Shown here one piece after another: positions 51,080 through 58,776 of a stretch of 64,000 bases of DNA. The stretch spans positions 248,001 through 312,000 of the forward strand of contig JADJWS010000007.1 of NCBI GenBank assembly GCA_016716235.1, read 5' to 3'. The translations under genes and the position numbers were made by a program. The number at the start of each line of letters is the position of its first letter. Position 1 is the first letter of the stretch. This DNA comes from Candidatus Defluviilinea gracilis. Its GTDB lineage: Bacteria > Chloroflexota > Anaerolineae > Anaerolineales > Villigracilaceae. The notes under the pieces are model-generated. The model had not been told where the DNA came from. It saw only the letters and a program-made list of their open reading frames with translations, and ran no database searches.

Positions 51080-51469
51080 TCACGAAAATTCTCTGATGTG
51101 GTTGGAGAGCCATTTCGTAAACTGGTCGCGTTCAAGCTTGCCAGCGGCAACCGATAAGATAACTTCCGTTTGTTCGTCAATACTTGCATCTATCATGTAA
51201 CCGTTGATCGCTAGAAACATTGCCATAGCCGCATGACCTGTGCGTTTGTTTCCGTCTGCAAAGGGATGGTTTTGAATCAAAGAAAATCCCAACGCCGCGG
51301 CTTTTTCTGCGAGGTTGGGATAGAGTTCATTTCCACCGAAGGTCATATAAGGTTGGGCGAGCGCGGATTCGAGCGCGCCAAAGTCTCGGATTGCAACCAA
51401 GCCCCCAGTTTGCTTCATAATGCGTTGATATATTTCGAGAACTTCGGTGATGGTGAGAGATCGAATCAT
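51080..51469 (-). CDS. Doc-type Fic toxin
   Basis: The 129 residues are the size of phage P1 Doc and contain the Fic motif HPFADGNKRTG with catalytic H68. Doc proteins phosphorylate elongation factor Tu and stop translation; other Fic enzymes transfer AMP. The short length and paired antitoxin favour the Doc type. The ATG overlaps the antitoxin stop by one base (TAATG), so the toxin is translationally coupled to its antidote. It is convergent with the importer operon, 18 bases from the aapP stop. Confidence 0.92.
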   Translation of the reverse strand: MIRSLTITEVLEIYQRIMKQTGGLVAIRDFGALESALAQPYMTFGGNELYPNLAEKAAALGFSLIQNHPFADGNKRTGHAAMAMFLAINGYMIDASIDEQTEVILSVAAGKLERDQFTKWLSNHIREFS

Positions 51470-51666
51470 TATGCCAGTCGCTTGTACAGTTCGTTGTATG
51501 TCTCCAAAACGTATTCAAGCGCTTTTTGAAAATCTTCTTGCGGACGCGCGACCAATTCCTCAACACTCACTCGAAGTAATTGTTCGACGGGAACGTTGAA
51601 CTGAGTTGCAAGATTTTGTAATTTTTCGAATCGGTCTTCTGAAAGCGTAACTGTAACTGTGACCAT
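51469..51666 (-). CDS. antitoxin of the Doc pair
   Basis: I choose ATG 51666 (MVTVTVTLSED), preceded by GAGAGG, giving 65 residues. The N-terminal strand and helices (about 1-35) look like a ribbon-helix-helix-type DNA-binding region, and the acidic C-terminus (QEDFQKALEYVLETYNELYKRL) would wrap the toxin, as Phd does. The family is not one I can name. Autoregulation of the promoter just upstream is likely from the arrangement. Confidence 0.75.
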   Translation of the reverse strand: MVTVTVTLSEDRFEKLQNLATQFNVPVEQLLRVSVEELVARPQEDFQKALEYVLETYNELYKRLA

Positions 51667-51683
51667 GGCATACCTCTCTCGCA

Positions 51684-51689
51684 ATTATA
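51684..51689 (-). promoter_or_regulatory. TATAAT -10 box of the Doc pair
   Basis: On the reverse strand GGTTGTATAATTG lies 17 bases before the antitoxin ATG. The same core and the same 17-base spacing occur at both TumA-like genes (52470-52475 and 53299-53304). No clear -35 hexamer is present. Confidence 0.5.
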
Positions 51690-51739
51690 CAACCTTACGC
51701 GTTGATCAATTTTCCATTCCAACAAACGCCGTCGCGGAG

Positions 51740-52123
51740 CTATTTGTTGATAATTAACGCAACCTCATCCAATACTTCGAAAATATTGACAGGTTTGCCT
51801 GATGTGATATTCGTTTCGCTGACATGGATGTGATGCGGAAAGTTTTCAAGATGGGGGTAGTGCGGAGCGTTGTCCCAGCGGCAAATGAGATTGCCGTTTG
51901 TATCAGCCCAATGATAACTATAGGTTACAAGGCGAATCTCACCTTCTGTGTTCTGCTCAATGAATTCTGAAAATTCCATTTTGCTGTTATCCGAAAAGAA
52001 AATGCGAACGCGTAGATGACCGTTATTTGATCTATCTACGCGTTTAAGAAACTTAAAATCAACAACAACTGAATCGGTCAAGAGACGATCCTTGACCGAT
52101 TCGAAGTATTCGGCGATATTCAT
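51740..52123 (-). CDS. TumE-like toxin (DUF6516 family), downstream copy
   Basis: The 127 residues match the small DUF6516/TumE group: an N-terminal helix, RVRIFFSDNSKMEFSEF, then YSYHWADTNGNLICRWDNAPHYP and FPHHIHV near the middle. The conserved His-rich patch is likely the active surface. The biochemical activity of the group is not known to me. It overlaps its partner by four bases and is a diverged duplicate of the gene at 52563-52949 (most residues of the central motifs identical). Confidence 0.75.
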   Translation of the reverse strand: MNIAEYFESVKDRLLTDSVVVDFKFLKRVDRSNNGHLRVRIFFSDNSKMEFSEFIEQNTEGEIRLVTYSYHWADTNGNLICRWDNAPHYPHLENFPHHIHVSETNITSGKPVNIFEVLDEVALIINK

Positions 52124-52452
52124 TTCTGGCTTTCGTTGGAAAGGAATTCCAGACGTTGTCGTAGATTATCCGCCATTTGAGCCAGTGACGCCCATTCGAC
52201 ATAATCCATGCGGTCGTCGGTTTTGCCCGCCTGCCATCTCTTGAAAAAATCCGCTGTGGACATGTTGTGTTGACGCTCAAAGTCGCCCAGGTCTTTTTCG
52301 GTAGCCGCGAGATCAGACTGCAACTGGCTGAGTTCTAAATCTAGAACCTTGTTCAAGTTACGCGCAGTTGTTTCGCTTACCTGCCCGCTTTCGTAGAGTT
52401 TGAACAAATTACCAACTTGTTTTTTTGTATTGGCTGACGTGTGAATAGTCAT
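52120..52452 (-). CDS. TumA-like antitoxin, downstream copy
   Basis: The start at ATG 52452 follows AGAGG and gives 110 residues. The protein is helical with a long coiled middle (LDLELSQLQSDLAATEKDLGDFERQ) and a C-terminal STADFFKRWQAGKTDDRMDYVEWASL motif typical of the partner of DUF6516 toxins. Its duplicate is at 52946-53281. The promoter lies inside the decayed fni fragment directly upstream, as it lies inside the intact fni end for the other copy. Confidence 0.72.
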   Translation of the reverse strand: MTIHTSANTKKQVGNLFKLYESGQVSETTARNLNKVLDLELSQLQSDLAATEKDLGDFERQHNMSTADFFKRWQAGKTDDRMDYVEWASLAQMADNLRQRLEFLSNESQK

Positions 52453-52469
52453 AGCGCGCCTCTGTTTCA

Positions 52470-52475
52470 ATTATA
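52470..52475 (-). promoter_or_regulatory. TATAAT -10 box of the downstream TumA/TumE pair
   Basis: GGTTGTATAATTG on the reverse strand overlaps the stop codon of the fni-tail copy and lies 17 bases before the ATG at 52452. It is identical to the element used by the other pair at 53299-53304. Confidence 0.5.
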
Positions 52476-52566
52476 CAACCACAAGCCTGTCTTTTCGCAA
52501 TTCATCCAATGTTCCCGCGCCTGAGGTGAACATCGCCACCTCGATCTGTCGCTTCGTTAACTTCAT
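52471..52566 (-). pseudogene. duplicate fragment of the fni 3' end
   Basis: Read on the reverse strand this is an open 31-codon stretch, MKLTKRQIEVAMFTSGAG and onward, ending in the same VVV-stop as fni. It corresponds to the last codons of the intact gene (53300-53395). I count 17 differences in 96 bases, many of them silent third-position changes. It is directly abutted by the upstream TumE stop and has no translation signals of its own. It shows that the duplicated unit included the end of fni. Confidence 0.9.
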
Positions 52567-52949
52567 CGTTTCAGTTTGTGGATGGCTGATGCGATCTCAT
52601 CAAGCACGTCGAAGATATTGACAAGTTTGCCTGAAGTCACATCCGTTTCGCTGATGTGGATGTGATGCGGAAAGTTTTGGAGATCAGGGAAGTGTTTCGC
52701 ATTATCCCAGCGACGAATGAGATGTTTATCTTTATCCATCCAATGATACCGGTAGCTGGTTAATTCCAAATCGTCCAGCCATTGTACGAATTCAGAGAAA
52801 TCGAGGATATCGCCGTTGGTCAAATTTGCTCGAACACGGATAAACCCCTCCTCAAGGCTGGCAAACTCCCTGATGACATCAAACCTGATAACAATAGAGT
52901 CGGTCGAAAGGCGTTCTTTGACCGACTCCACGTATTCGATCGGGTTCAT
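52563..52949 (-). CDS. TumE-like toxin (DUF6516 family), fni-proximal copy
   Basis: The 128 residues share the family core with the copy at 51740: RVRANLTNGDILDFSEFVQW, YRYHWMDKDKHLIRRWDNAKHFP and FPHHIHISETDVTSGKLVNIFDVLDE. The start overlaps the partner's stop by four bases. The two toxins differ enough that cross-neutralisation by the non-cognate antitoxin is uncertain. It is the older or the newer copy of the tandem pair; the sequence alone does not say which. Confidence 0.75.
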   Translation of the reverse strand: MNPIEYVESVKERLSTDSIVIRFDVIREFASLEEGFIRVRANLTNGDILDFSEFVQWLDDLELTSYRYHWMDKDKHLIRRWDNAKHFPDLQNFPHHIHISETDVTSGKLVNIFDVLDEIASAIHKLKR

Positions 52950-53281
52950 TCCGACGATTCGCTAAGAAGTTCGAGTCGCTTGCGGATGCTGTTTGCCATT
53001 TGAGCAAGCGACGCCCATTCGACCGATTCGGCGCTATCATCTGTTTGTCCTGCCTGGTAACGCTCGAAGAATTCGGGAGTGGACATTTTGAATTGTTTCT
53101 CGTAGTCGGCTAATACTTTTTCAATCTCGTCTAATTGAGATTGCGATTGGCTGACCTCGTACTCGACTGCTTTGTTGAGCGTTTGCGCGGTCAAATTGCT
53201 GACTTGTTTTTTTTCGTAGAGTTCAGCTAGCCAGCGGACACCTCTGGCGTATTTTGTGTTGGGCGTAGTTTGAATAGTCAT
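52946..53281 (-). CDS. TumA-like antitoxin, fni-proximal copy
   Basis: ATG 53281 is chosen because AGAGGTG precedes it, as at the other copy; the product is 111 residues. It has the same helical layout and C-terminal FERYQAGQTDDSAESVEWASL motif. It begins 18 bases after the fni stop and is on the same strand, but the TATAAT overlapping the fni stop suggests separate transcription. Confidence 0.72.
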   Translation of the reverse strand: MTIQTTPNTKYARGVRWLAELYEKKQVSNLTAQTLNKAVEYEVSQSQSQLDEIEKVLADYEKQFKMSTPEFFERYQAGQTDDSAESVEWASLAQMANSIRKRLELLSESSE

Positions 53282-53298
53282 GCAACACCTCTGTTTCA

Positions 53299-53304
53299 AT
53301 TATA
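53299..53304 (-). promoter_or_regulatory. TATAAT -10 box overlapping the fni stop codon
   Basis: GGTTGTATAATTG on the reverse strand covers the GTA-TAA end of fni, 17 bases before the TumA-like ATG at 53281. A promoter core hidden in the end of a coding gene means that any copy of the gene tail also carries the promoter. Confidence 0.5.
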
Positions 53305-54328
53305 CAACCACAAGCCTGTCTTTTGTTAGCTCTTTCAATGTTCCGGCACCCGAAGCAAACATCGTCACCTCGATCTGCCGCTTCGTTAGTTTCATCATGT
53401 CAACTGCTTGCTCGGTCGAAATTGCCGCGGCTTTGAGGAATTGACCTGCCATGCCGCCGAGCGTTGCGCCGAGGGCGATGCACTTGGCGATGTCGAGTCC
53501 ATCTTTGATGCCGCCGCTGGCGAAGATGGTCATGTCGGGGGTTGCTTTCTTCACATTCAAAATTGAATCTGCCGTTGGGATTCCCCAGCCAACAAACGTC
53601 GCGGCGAGTTGACGGGTGAATTCGTCGGGGGCGCGGTGCATTTCCACTTGTGACCAACTTGTGCCGCCCGCGCCTGCGACGTCAATGGCGGAAACGCCGC
53701 AATCGGATAATAACTTTGCTGTTCGTTCGGAGATTCCCCAGCCGACTTCTTTTGCAATGACGGGGACCTCGATTTGTTTGCAGACTTCCTCGATTCGTTT
53801 TGCAAGCCCATCAAAATTTGTGTCGCCCGCATCTTGCACGGCTTCTTGTAACGGATTCAAATGGAGGATCAACGCGTCGGCTTGGATCATGTCTACGGCG
53901 CGGCGGCAGTGGTCAATGGTGTAGCCGTAATTGAGTTGTACTGCGCCAAGATTTGCGAACAATAAAATATCAGGCGCGACGCGGCGGACTTGAAACGTCC
54001 GCGCTTGTTCGGGGTGTTCGATCGCCGCGCGTTGACTGCCGACTCCCATAGCGATGTTCATCTCTTGCGCGGCTTCGGCGAGACGCAGGTTGATGGTCTC
54101 GGCTTCGGCTGTGCCGCCCGTCATCGAAGAGATGAGGATGGGAGCCGCTAGAAGTTTGCGAAACAGGCTGACCGTCGTATCGAGGCGGTTTAAGTCCAGT
54201 TCGGGCAATGCTTCGTGGATGAATCGGTAATTCTCCAGTCCTGTTGTCAGCGCAGAGCGGACATCCTGCTCTAAGTTGATCTTAATATGGTCTGCTTTTC
54301 GCTGGTCTATCGGCGCAACTTTTGACAT
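53300..54328 (-). CDS. fni: isopentenyl-diphosphate delta-isomerase, type 2 (FMN-dependent)
   Basis: The 342 residues carry the type 2 features: RKADHI near the N-terminus, SSMTGGT for FMN, GSQRAAIEH, the HLNPLQE substrate motif, KEVGWG and the phosphate-binding DVAGAGGTSW and FASGGIKDG loops. The enzyme interconverts isopentenyl and dimethylallyl diphosphate, and so feeds the polyprenyl synthase at 40752. It is divergent from acpP with a 63-base shared promoter region. Its last 32 codons are duplicated 750 bases downstream. Confidence 0.96.
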   Translation of the reverse strand: MSKVAPIDQRKADHIKINLEQDVRSALTTGLENYRFIHEALPELDLNRLDTTVSLFRKLLAAPILISSMTGGTAEAETINLRLAEAAQEMNIAMGVGSQRAAIEHPEQARTFQVRRVAPDILLFANLGAVQLNYGYTIDHCRRAVDMIQADALILHLNPLQEAVQDAGDTNFDGLAKRIEEVCKQIEVPVIAKEVGWGISERTAKLLSDCGVSAIDVAGAGGTSWSQVEMHRAPDEFTRQLAATFVGWGIPTADSILNVKKATPDMTIFASGGIKDGLDIAKCIALGATLGGMAGQFLKAAAISTEQAVDMMKLTKRQIEVTMFASGAGTLKELTKDRLVVV

Positions 54329-54337
54329 GGGGCAGTG

Positions 54338-54365
54338 TTCCTGTGGTTGTATTATCTAGTACAAT
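54338..54365 (+). promoter_or_regulatory. likely acpP promoter
   Basis: TTCCTG (54338-54343), a 16-base spacer and TACAAT (54360-54365) precede the acpP start by 26 bases. The ribosome binding site GAGGAGG lies at 54380-54386. The region is shared with the divergent fni gene. Confidence 0.45.
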
Positions 54366-54391
54366 AGAAGAAATTCTCTGAGGAGGTTGTC

Positions 54392-54625
54392 ATGTCTGAC
54401 ACATTTAACGACGTAAAGGCGATTATCAAGGATTTACTGGGCGCCGACGAGGCGAAGATCACACCCGAGGCTCGCTTCCGCGAGGACCTTGAGGCTGATT
54501 CGCTCGACTTGGTGGAGTTGATCATGGCGTTTGAAGACAAGTTCGGCGCCGAGATTTCCGACGAAGCCGCCCAAAAGATCGCTACCGTCGGTGACGCCGT
54601 TTCGTACATCGACTCGCATAAGTAA
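54392..54625 (+). CDS. acpP: acyl carrier protein
   Basis: The 77-residue acidic protein has the phosphopantetheine attachment site S37 in the invariant EADSLDLVEL, and the four-helix layout of bacterial ACP. It carries acyl chains in fatty acid synthesis. It stands alone, not in a fab cluster, with its own strong GAGGAGG site and a terminator directly downstream. Length is the family norm. Confidence 0.95.
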   Translation: MSDTFNDVKAIIKDLLGADEAKITPEARFREDLEADSLDLVELIMAFEDKFGAEISDEAAQKIATVGDAVSYIDSHK

Positions 54626-54645
54626 ATCCTTTTGGCGATTATAAC

Positions 54646-54686
54646 CGTAGAGCCGTCCGATAAGGACGGCTCTACGTGTTTAATTT
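54646..54686 (+). terminator. terminator of acpP
   Basis: A perfect 13-base stem (CGTAGAGCCGTCC 54646-54658, GGACGGCTCTACG 54664-54676) with a five-base loop is followed by TGTTTAATTT. It lies 20 bases after the acpP stop and fits an intrinsic terminator with an imperfect U-tract. Confidence 0.75.
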
Positions 54687-54694
54687 AAACCTTT

Positions 54695-54766
54695 GCCACG
54701 GATTTCACCGATTCTCACGGATTGGTTTTAAAAATTTGAGAAAATCTGTGTAATCGGTGGCTGGGG
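54695..54766. repeat. imperfect inverted repeat between acpP and sucD
   Basis: GCCACGGATTTCACCGATT near 54695 faces AATCTGTGTAATCGGTGGC near 54747, forming an imperfect hairpin around an A-rich centre. The sequence type (CCACGGATT...) resembles the hairpin-forming intergenic elements at 5616 and 46592 in design, though not in exact sequence. No ORF is present. Confidence 0.5.
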
Positions 54767-54768
54767 TC

Positions 54769-55632
54769 TTACTTCAATAGCGACGGAATCTCCTCGGGAT
54801 GTTTCGCTACTTTGACTCCCGCGGCTTCGAGCGCTTTGACTTTGCCTTCCGCAGTCCCCGCGCCGCCTTCGATGATCGCGCCCGCGTGACCCATCCGCTT
54901 ACCGGGAGGGGCGGTCTGGCCTGCGATGAATGAAACGACAGGCTTGGTCATCTTCGATGCGATAAATTCTGCGGCTTTGTCCTCATCCGAGCCGCCGATC
55001 TCGCCGATGAGCACAACTTTTTCGGTGTGCGGATCGTGTTCGAACATTTCCAGCACGTCAATGAAATTCGTTCCATTGACCGGGTCGCCGCCGATGCCCA
55101 CGCACGTGGATGCGCCCATGCCGACGAGTTTCAACGCGTACAACACTTCATACGTGAGCGTGCCTGAGCGCGAAACGACTCCCACGTTGCCGGGGATGGC
55201 GATGTTGCCGGGGATGATGCCAACTTTTGATTCGCCGGGGGTCAGCATGCCTGGGCAGTTCGGACCAACCAAGCGAACGTTTTTCTGGTCGAGATAATTT
55301 CGCACGCGCATCATGTCTTGCACAGCGACGCCTTCGGTGATGCACACGACGAGGGGAATGCCCGCGTCTGCCGCTTCAAACATCGCGTCGGGCGCGAAGC
55401 GGGCAGGGACGAAGATCACCGCGCAGTTCGCGTCGGTCGCTTCTTTTGCGAGTTTGACCGAATCGAATACGGGGACTTTTCCATCCAGCACCCATTCGCC
55501 GCCTTTGCCGGGCGTCACACCCGCGACGAGATTTGTTCCGTATGCCAGCATTTGTGTGGAATGAAAGAGTCCTTCGTTGCCGGTGATACCCTGCACGAGA
55601 AGTCTTGTGTTTTTGTTGATCAGGATGCTCAT
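54769..55632 (-). CDS. sucD: succinate--CoA ligase, alpha subunit
   Basis: The 287 residues contain the CoA-binding Rossmann part (VQGITGNEG, VTPGKGG), the family segment GPNCPGMLTPGE and the phosphohistidine loop GKRMGHAGAI with H249. The enzyme interconverts succinyl-CoA and succinate with nucleotide phosphorylation. It overlaps the sucC stop by four bases, as expected for a coupled heterodimer. No other TCA-cycle gene is nearby. Confidence 0.96.
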   Translation of the reverse strand: MSILINKNTRLLVQGITGNEGLFHSTQMLAYGTNLVAGVTPGKGGEWVLDGKVPVFDSVKLAKEATDANCAVIFVPARFAPDAMFEAADAGIPLVVCITEGVAVQDMMRVRNYLDQKNVRLVGPNCPGMLTPGESKVGIIPGNIAIPGNVGVVSRSGTLTYEVLYALKLVGMGASTCVGIGGDPVNGTNFIDVLEMFEHDPHTEKVVLIGEIGGSDEDKAAEFIASKMTKPVVSFIAGQTAPPGKRMGHAGAIIEGGAGTAEGKVKALEAAGVKVAKHPEEIPSLLK

Positions 55633-56759
55633 CTCGCCGCCTCCACTGCCTTCTTCGCCGCGTCGGCAAGAGTCTCTGCCGTGATCATTTTTGCAGATTT
55701 CAAAATTTCGCGTCCTTCTTCCGCGTTCGTGCCGACGAGCCGCACGACCATCGGAACTTTCGGTTTGACTTCATCCATGGCGACCAAAATTCCACGCGCC
55801 ACTTCGTCGCAACGGGTGATGCCGCCAAAAATGTTGAAGAGAACCGCTTTCACGTTGGGGTCGGACAAAATGATTTTCATCGCCGCGGAAACTTTATCCG
55901 AGCCTGCGCCACCGCCGATGTCCAGGAAGTTGGCGGGCGAGCCGCCGAAGAGTTTGACGATGTCCATACTAGTCATTGCCAAGCCCGCGCCGTTGACCAT
56001 GCACCCGATGTTGCCATCGAGTTTGATGTAAGAGAGTCCGTACTTCCGCGCCTCGGTCTCGGCGGGCTCTTCTTCGTCAATGTCGCGCATCTCGTTCAAG
56101 TCTGTGTGACGGAACAACGCGTTGTCGTCAATCATCATTTTGCCGTCGAGCGCGACCAATCGTTTGTCTTTCGTGATGACCAGCGGATTGATCTCTGCCA
56201 GCGTCGCGTCGGTTTCGAGATAGGCTTGCCACAGTCCCGCCGCGATCTTGCTGAAGTCGCGCCAATGTTCGCGCGGCAGGTCAATCGAAGCGGCGACATC
56301 GCGCGACTGGTAATCGCGCAACCCCAACAGCGGATCGATATGCACCTTGATAATTTTCTCAGGTGTCGTCGCGGCTACTTCCTCGATGTCAATGCCGCCT
56401 TCGCCCGAGGCGATCATCACAGGTTTTTTCGCGGCGCGATCGTTCGTGATAGCAAAATAAATTTCATGTTCGATGGCGGCGGCTTCGTCCACCAGCACTT
56501 TTCGAACGGGCAAGCCCTTGATCTCCATCGCGAGGATCTGTTGTGCGAGTCCCTCGGCTTCTGCCGCGCTTTTGGCAACTTTGATGCCGCCCGCTTTGCC
56601 GCGTCCGCCCACCAGCACCTGCGATTTAACAACAACGCGGCCCCCCAGCTCTTCGGCGATGTGTTTCGCCTCCACTGCGGTAGCCGCCACCCGTCCCTTG
56701 GGGATCGGGATTCCATACTTTGCAAAGATCGTTTTGGATTGATACTCGTGAAGTTTCAT
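55629..56759 (-). CDS. sucC: succinate--CoA ligase, beta subunit
   Basis: The start at ATG 56759 (MKLHEYQSK, the classic SucC beginning) is preceded by AAGGGA; the product is 376 residues. It has the ATP-grasp domain (about 1-235, with VVKSQVLVGGRGKAGG) and the C-terminal ligase domain (NGAGLAMTSMD, FLDIGGGA, FNIFGGITRCD). The nucleotide specificity (ATP or GTP) is not readable by eye. A TATAAT lies 36 bases upstream, followed by palindromic repeats in its -35 area. Confidence 0.96.
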   Translation of the reverse strand: MKLHEYQSKTIFAKYGIPIPKGRVAATAVEAKHIAEELGGRVVVKSQVLVGGRGKAGGIKVAKSAAEAEGLAQQILAMEIKGLPVRKVLVDEAAAIEHEIYFAITNDRAAKKPVMIASGEGGIDIEEVAATTPEKIIKVHIDPLLGLRDYQSRDVAASIDLPREHWRDFSKIAAGLWQAYLETDATLAEINPLVITKDKRLVALDGKMMIDDNALFRHTDLNEMRDIDEEEPAETEARKYGLSYIKLDGNIGCMVNGAGLAMTSMDIVKLFGGSPANFLDIGGGAGSDKVSAAMKIILSDPNVKAVLFNIFGGITRCDEVARGILVAMDEVKPKVPMVVRLVGTNAEEGREILKSAKMITAETLADAAKKAVEAAR

Positions 56760-56795
56760 GTGTCCCTTCAAGTTCTTCAAGATAAAAGCACGGGC

Positions 56796-56801
56796 ATTAT
56801 A
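56796..56801 (-). promoter_or_regulatory. possible sucCD -10 box next to palindromes
   Basis: TATAAT on the reverse strand at 56801-56796 lies 36 bases before the sucC start. The palindrome GCGACGCAGT...ACTGCGTCGC (56816-56838) occupies the place where a -35 hexamer would be. It could be an operator or the palindrome may be chance repeat insertion. Confidence 0.4.
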
Positions 56802-56815
56802 CCACCGTGATGTTT

Positions 56816-56917
56816 GCGACGCAGTTGCACTGCGTCGCGTTCATGCGACTGACTCGCCGTGATGTTCGTGACGCAGTTGTACTGCGTCACCTCTGGTGGC
56901 AGTGCAACTGCCACCAG
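56816..56917. repeat. three palindromes between sucC and the ABC exporter
   Basis: Three perfect palindromes follow one another: GCGACGCAGT/ACTGCGTCGC (56816-56838), GTGACGCAGT/ACTGCGTCAC (56868-56890) and CTGGTGGCAGT/ACTGCCACCAG (56893-56917). The first two share flanking sequence (CCGTGATGTT and a TTG centre) with a period of 52 bases. They lie between divergent genes and end 38 bases before the exporter start. Confidence 0.8.
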
Positions 56918-56955
56918 AACAGAAAAATAATTTATGGTATCCTTTCAAGCCCGCT

Positions 56956-58776
56956 ATGAAAAATTTACTCAGAACTCGAATTTTCCTCAAGCCATACACA
57001 TGGCAGATCCTTGCGACTCTCTTGATGCTGTTCATCATGACCGCGCTCAACCTCCTCGTCCCGCGCATCATTCAGACAGCGGTGGATGACGGACTCACTC
57101 GCCGCGATATGCGACAGATCACACAGTCCGCGCTTCTCCTTCTCGGACTTGGGCTTGGTTCGGCTTTCCTCAGCCTGGTCAACCGTTACACGACTGAATG
57201 GATCGCGGCTCACGTTGGCTATGACCTGCGTAACCGCACGTTCGATCACATCCAGCATATGACGTTTACGTACCACGATCATACGCAATCGGGACAACTC
57301 ATCTCGCGTTGTATCGAAGACGTCCGCTCGATAGAAAAATTTTCAGGCACGGCGGTTTCCGACCTTGTGAAGTTTGTCATGCTCGCCGTTGGAGTGATCT
57401 ATTCGATGGTCGCGGAGAATCCATTCCTGGCGGGGATCGCGCTCGTGCCGATGATTCCGCTTGTGTTGATGACCTCCAGTTTTGGCACGAAGATCGGAAA
57501 ATTATTCTTCATCGTGGATCAAGCAATGGGCGAGGTCTCGAATCGCTTGCAGGAAAATGTCGTCGGCGTGCAAGTCGTCCGCGCGTTTGCGCGTGAGAAA
57601 TACGAGATCAAACGGTTCACCGATGCGAACAATGTCGTTTTCAAATCATGGGTGCATGTCATTGACGAGTGGTCGAAGATCATGCCGACCACCAACTGGC
57701 TCACGACGGTCAGCGTCATCTTGATCCTGTGGTTCGGCGGGCAGATGGTCATGGACGGAACGTTGACCATCGGCGCGATCGTCGCGTTCAACGCGTACAT
57801 CTTGATGATGGCGGAACCAGCCCAACAGTTGACGGGACTCGTCAACGCGGGCGGGGAGGCGGCGGCTGGCGCGCAACGTGTCTTCGAAGTGTTGGACGTG
57901 GAGCCAGCGATCCAGTCCGCGCCGAATGCGGTGAAGATGGAATCCCTGCGCGGCGAGGTCGAGTTCCGCGATGTGCGGCTGAATTACAAAGGCGAAAAAA
58001 CCGTCTCGTTGAATGGTGTCAGCGTAAACGTCAAACCGAATCAGATCATCGCATTGATCGGACCGACGGGTTCGGGCAAAACCTCATTCATCAATCTCAT
58101 TCCGCGCTTCTACGATGTGACCGATGGCAGTGTGTTCGTGGATGGCGTGGATGTCCGCGAAATGGATTTGGTGACTCTGAGAAAGCAAATTGGCATCGTT
58201 TTGCAAACTTCGCTGTTATTTTCCGACTCGATTAAAGCAAACATTGCCTATGGCCGCCCCGAAGCGACGATGGACGAAGTCATCGCCGCCGCGAAAGCCG
58301 CGCAAGCGCATGAGTTTATCGAAGGGTTTACCAACGGCTACGACACTATCGTCGGCGAGCGCGGCGTGACGCTTTCAGGCGGACAACGTCAACGCGTGGC
58401 GATTGCGCGCGCGCTGTTGATGAATCCGCGCATTTTGATTCTCGATGACTCAACTTCATCGGTGGATACTCAAACTGAAAAACTAATCCAAGCCGCGCTG
58501 GATACGCTGATGGAAGGACGCACAACGTTCGTGATCGCGCACCGTTTATCTACAGTGAGACGCGCCGATTTGATCCTCGTGCTGGATAAAGGTCAAATCG
58601 CCGAACGAGGCACGCATGAAGAACTTCTCAAACGCGGAGGACTGTACAAAGAAATCCATGACCTGCAATTGGTAGATCACGCTGGTTTTGCGGAGGAGAT
58701 GGAGGAAAACTTCCTCGCTGAGCGGAGCGAGCCGATAGGCGAGCGCAGTCGAAGCGAGAGCAGTCAGGAAGCATAA
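56956..58776 (+). CDS. ABC exporter half-transporter, subunit with degenerate catalytic site
   Basis: ATG 56956 (MKNLLRTRIF) is preferred; the frame is open 20 codons further up through a palindromic repeat. The 606 residues contain a six-helix membrane domain (about 15-310) and a nucleotide-binding domain with Walker A GPTGSGKTS, signature LSGGQRQR and Walker B ILILDDSTSS, where Asp replaces the catalytic Glu. This matches the degenerate subunit of heterodimeric exporters such as TM287/288. The C-terminal 20 residues (AERSEPIGERSRSESSQEA) are encoded by an interspersed repeat and are probably an accidental extension. Confidence 0.9.
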   Translation: MKNLLRTRIFLKPYTWQILATLLMLFIMTALNLLVPRIIQTAVDDGLTRRDMRQITQSALLLLGLGLGSAFLSLVNRYTTEWIAAHVGYDLRNRTFDHIQHMTFTYHDHTQSGQLISRCIEDVRSIEKFSGTAVSDLVKFVMLAVGVIYSMVAENPFLAGIALVPMIPLVLMTSSFGTKIGKLFFIVDQAMGEVSNRLQENVVGVQVVRAFAREKYEIKRFTDANNVVFKSWVHVIDEWSKIMPTTNWLTTVSVILILWFGGQMVMDGTLTIGAIVAFNAYILMMAEPAQQLTGLVNAGGEAAAGAQRVFEVLDVEPAIQSAPNAVKMESLRGEVEFRDVRLNYKGEKTVSLNGVSVNVKPNQIIALIGPTGSGKTSFINLIPRFYDVTDGSVFVDGVDVREMDLVTLRKQIGIVLQTSLLFSDSIKANIAYGRPEATMDEVIAAAKAAQAHEFIEGFTNGYDTIVGERGVTLSGGQRQRVAIARALLMNPRILILDDSTSSVDTQTEKLIQAALDTLMEGRTTFVIAHRLSTVRRADLILVLDKGQIAERGTHEELLKRGGLYKEIHDLQLVDHAGFAEEMEENFLAERSEPIGERSRSESSQEA

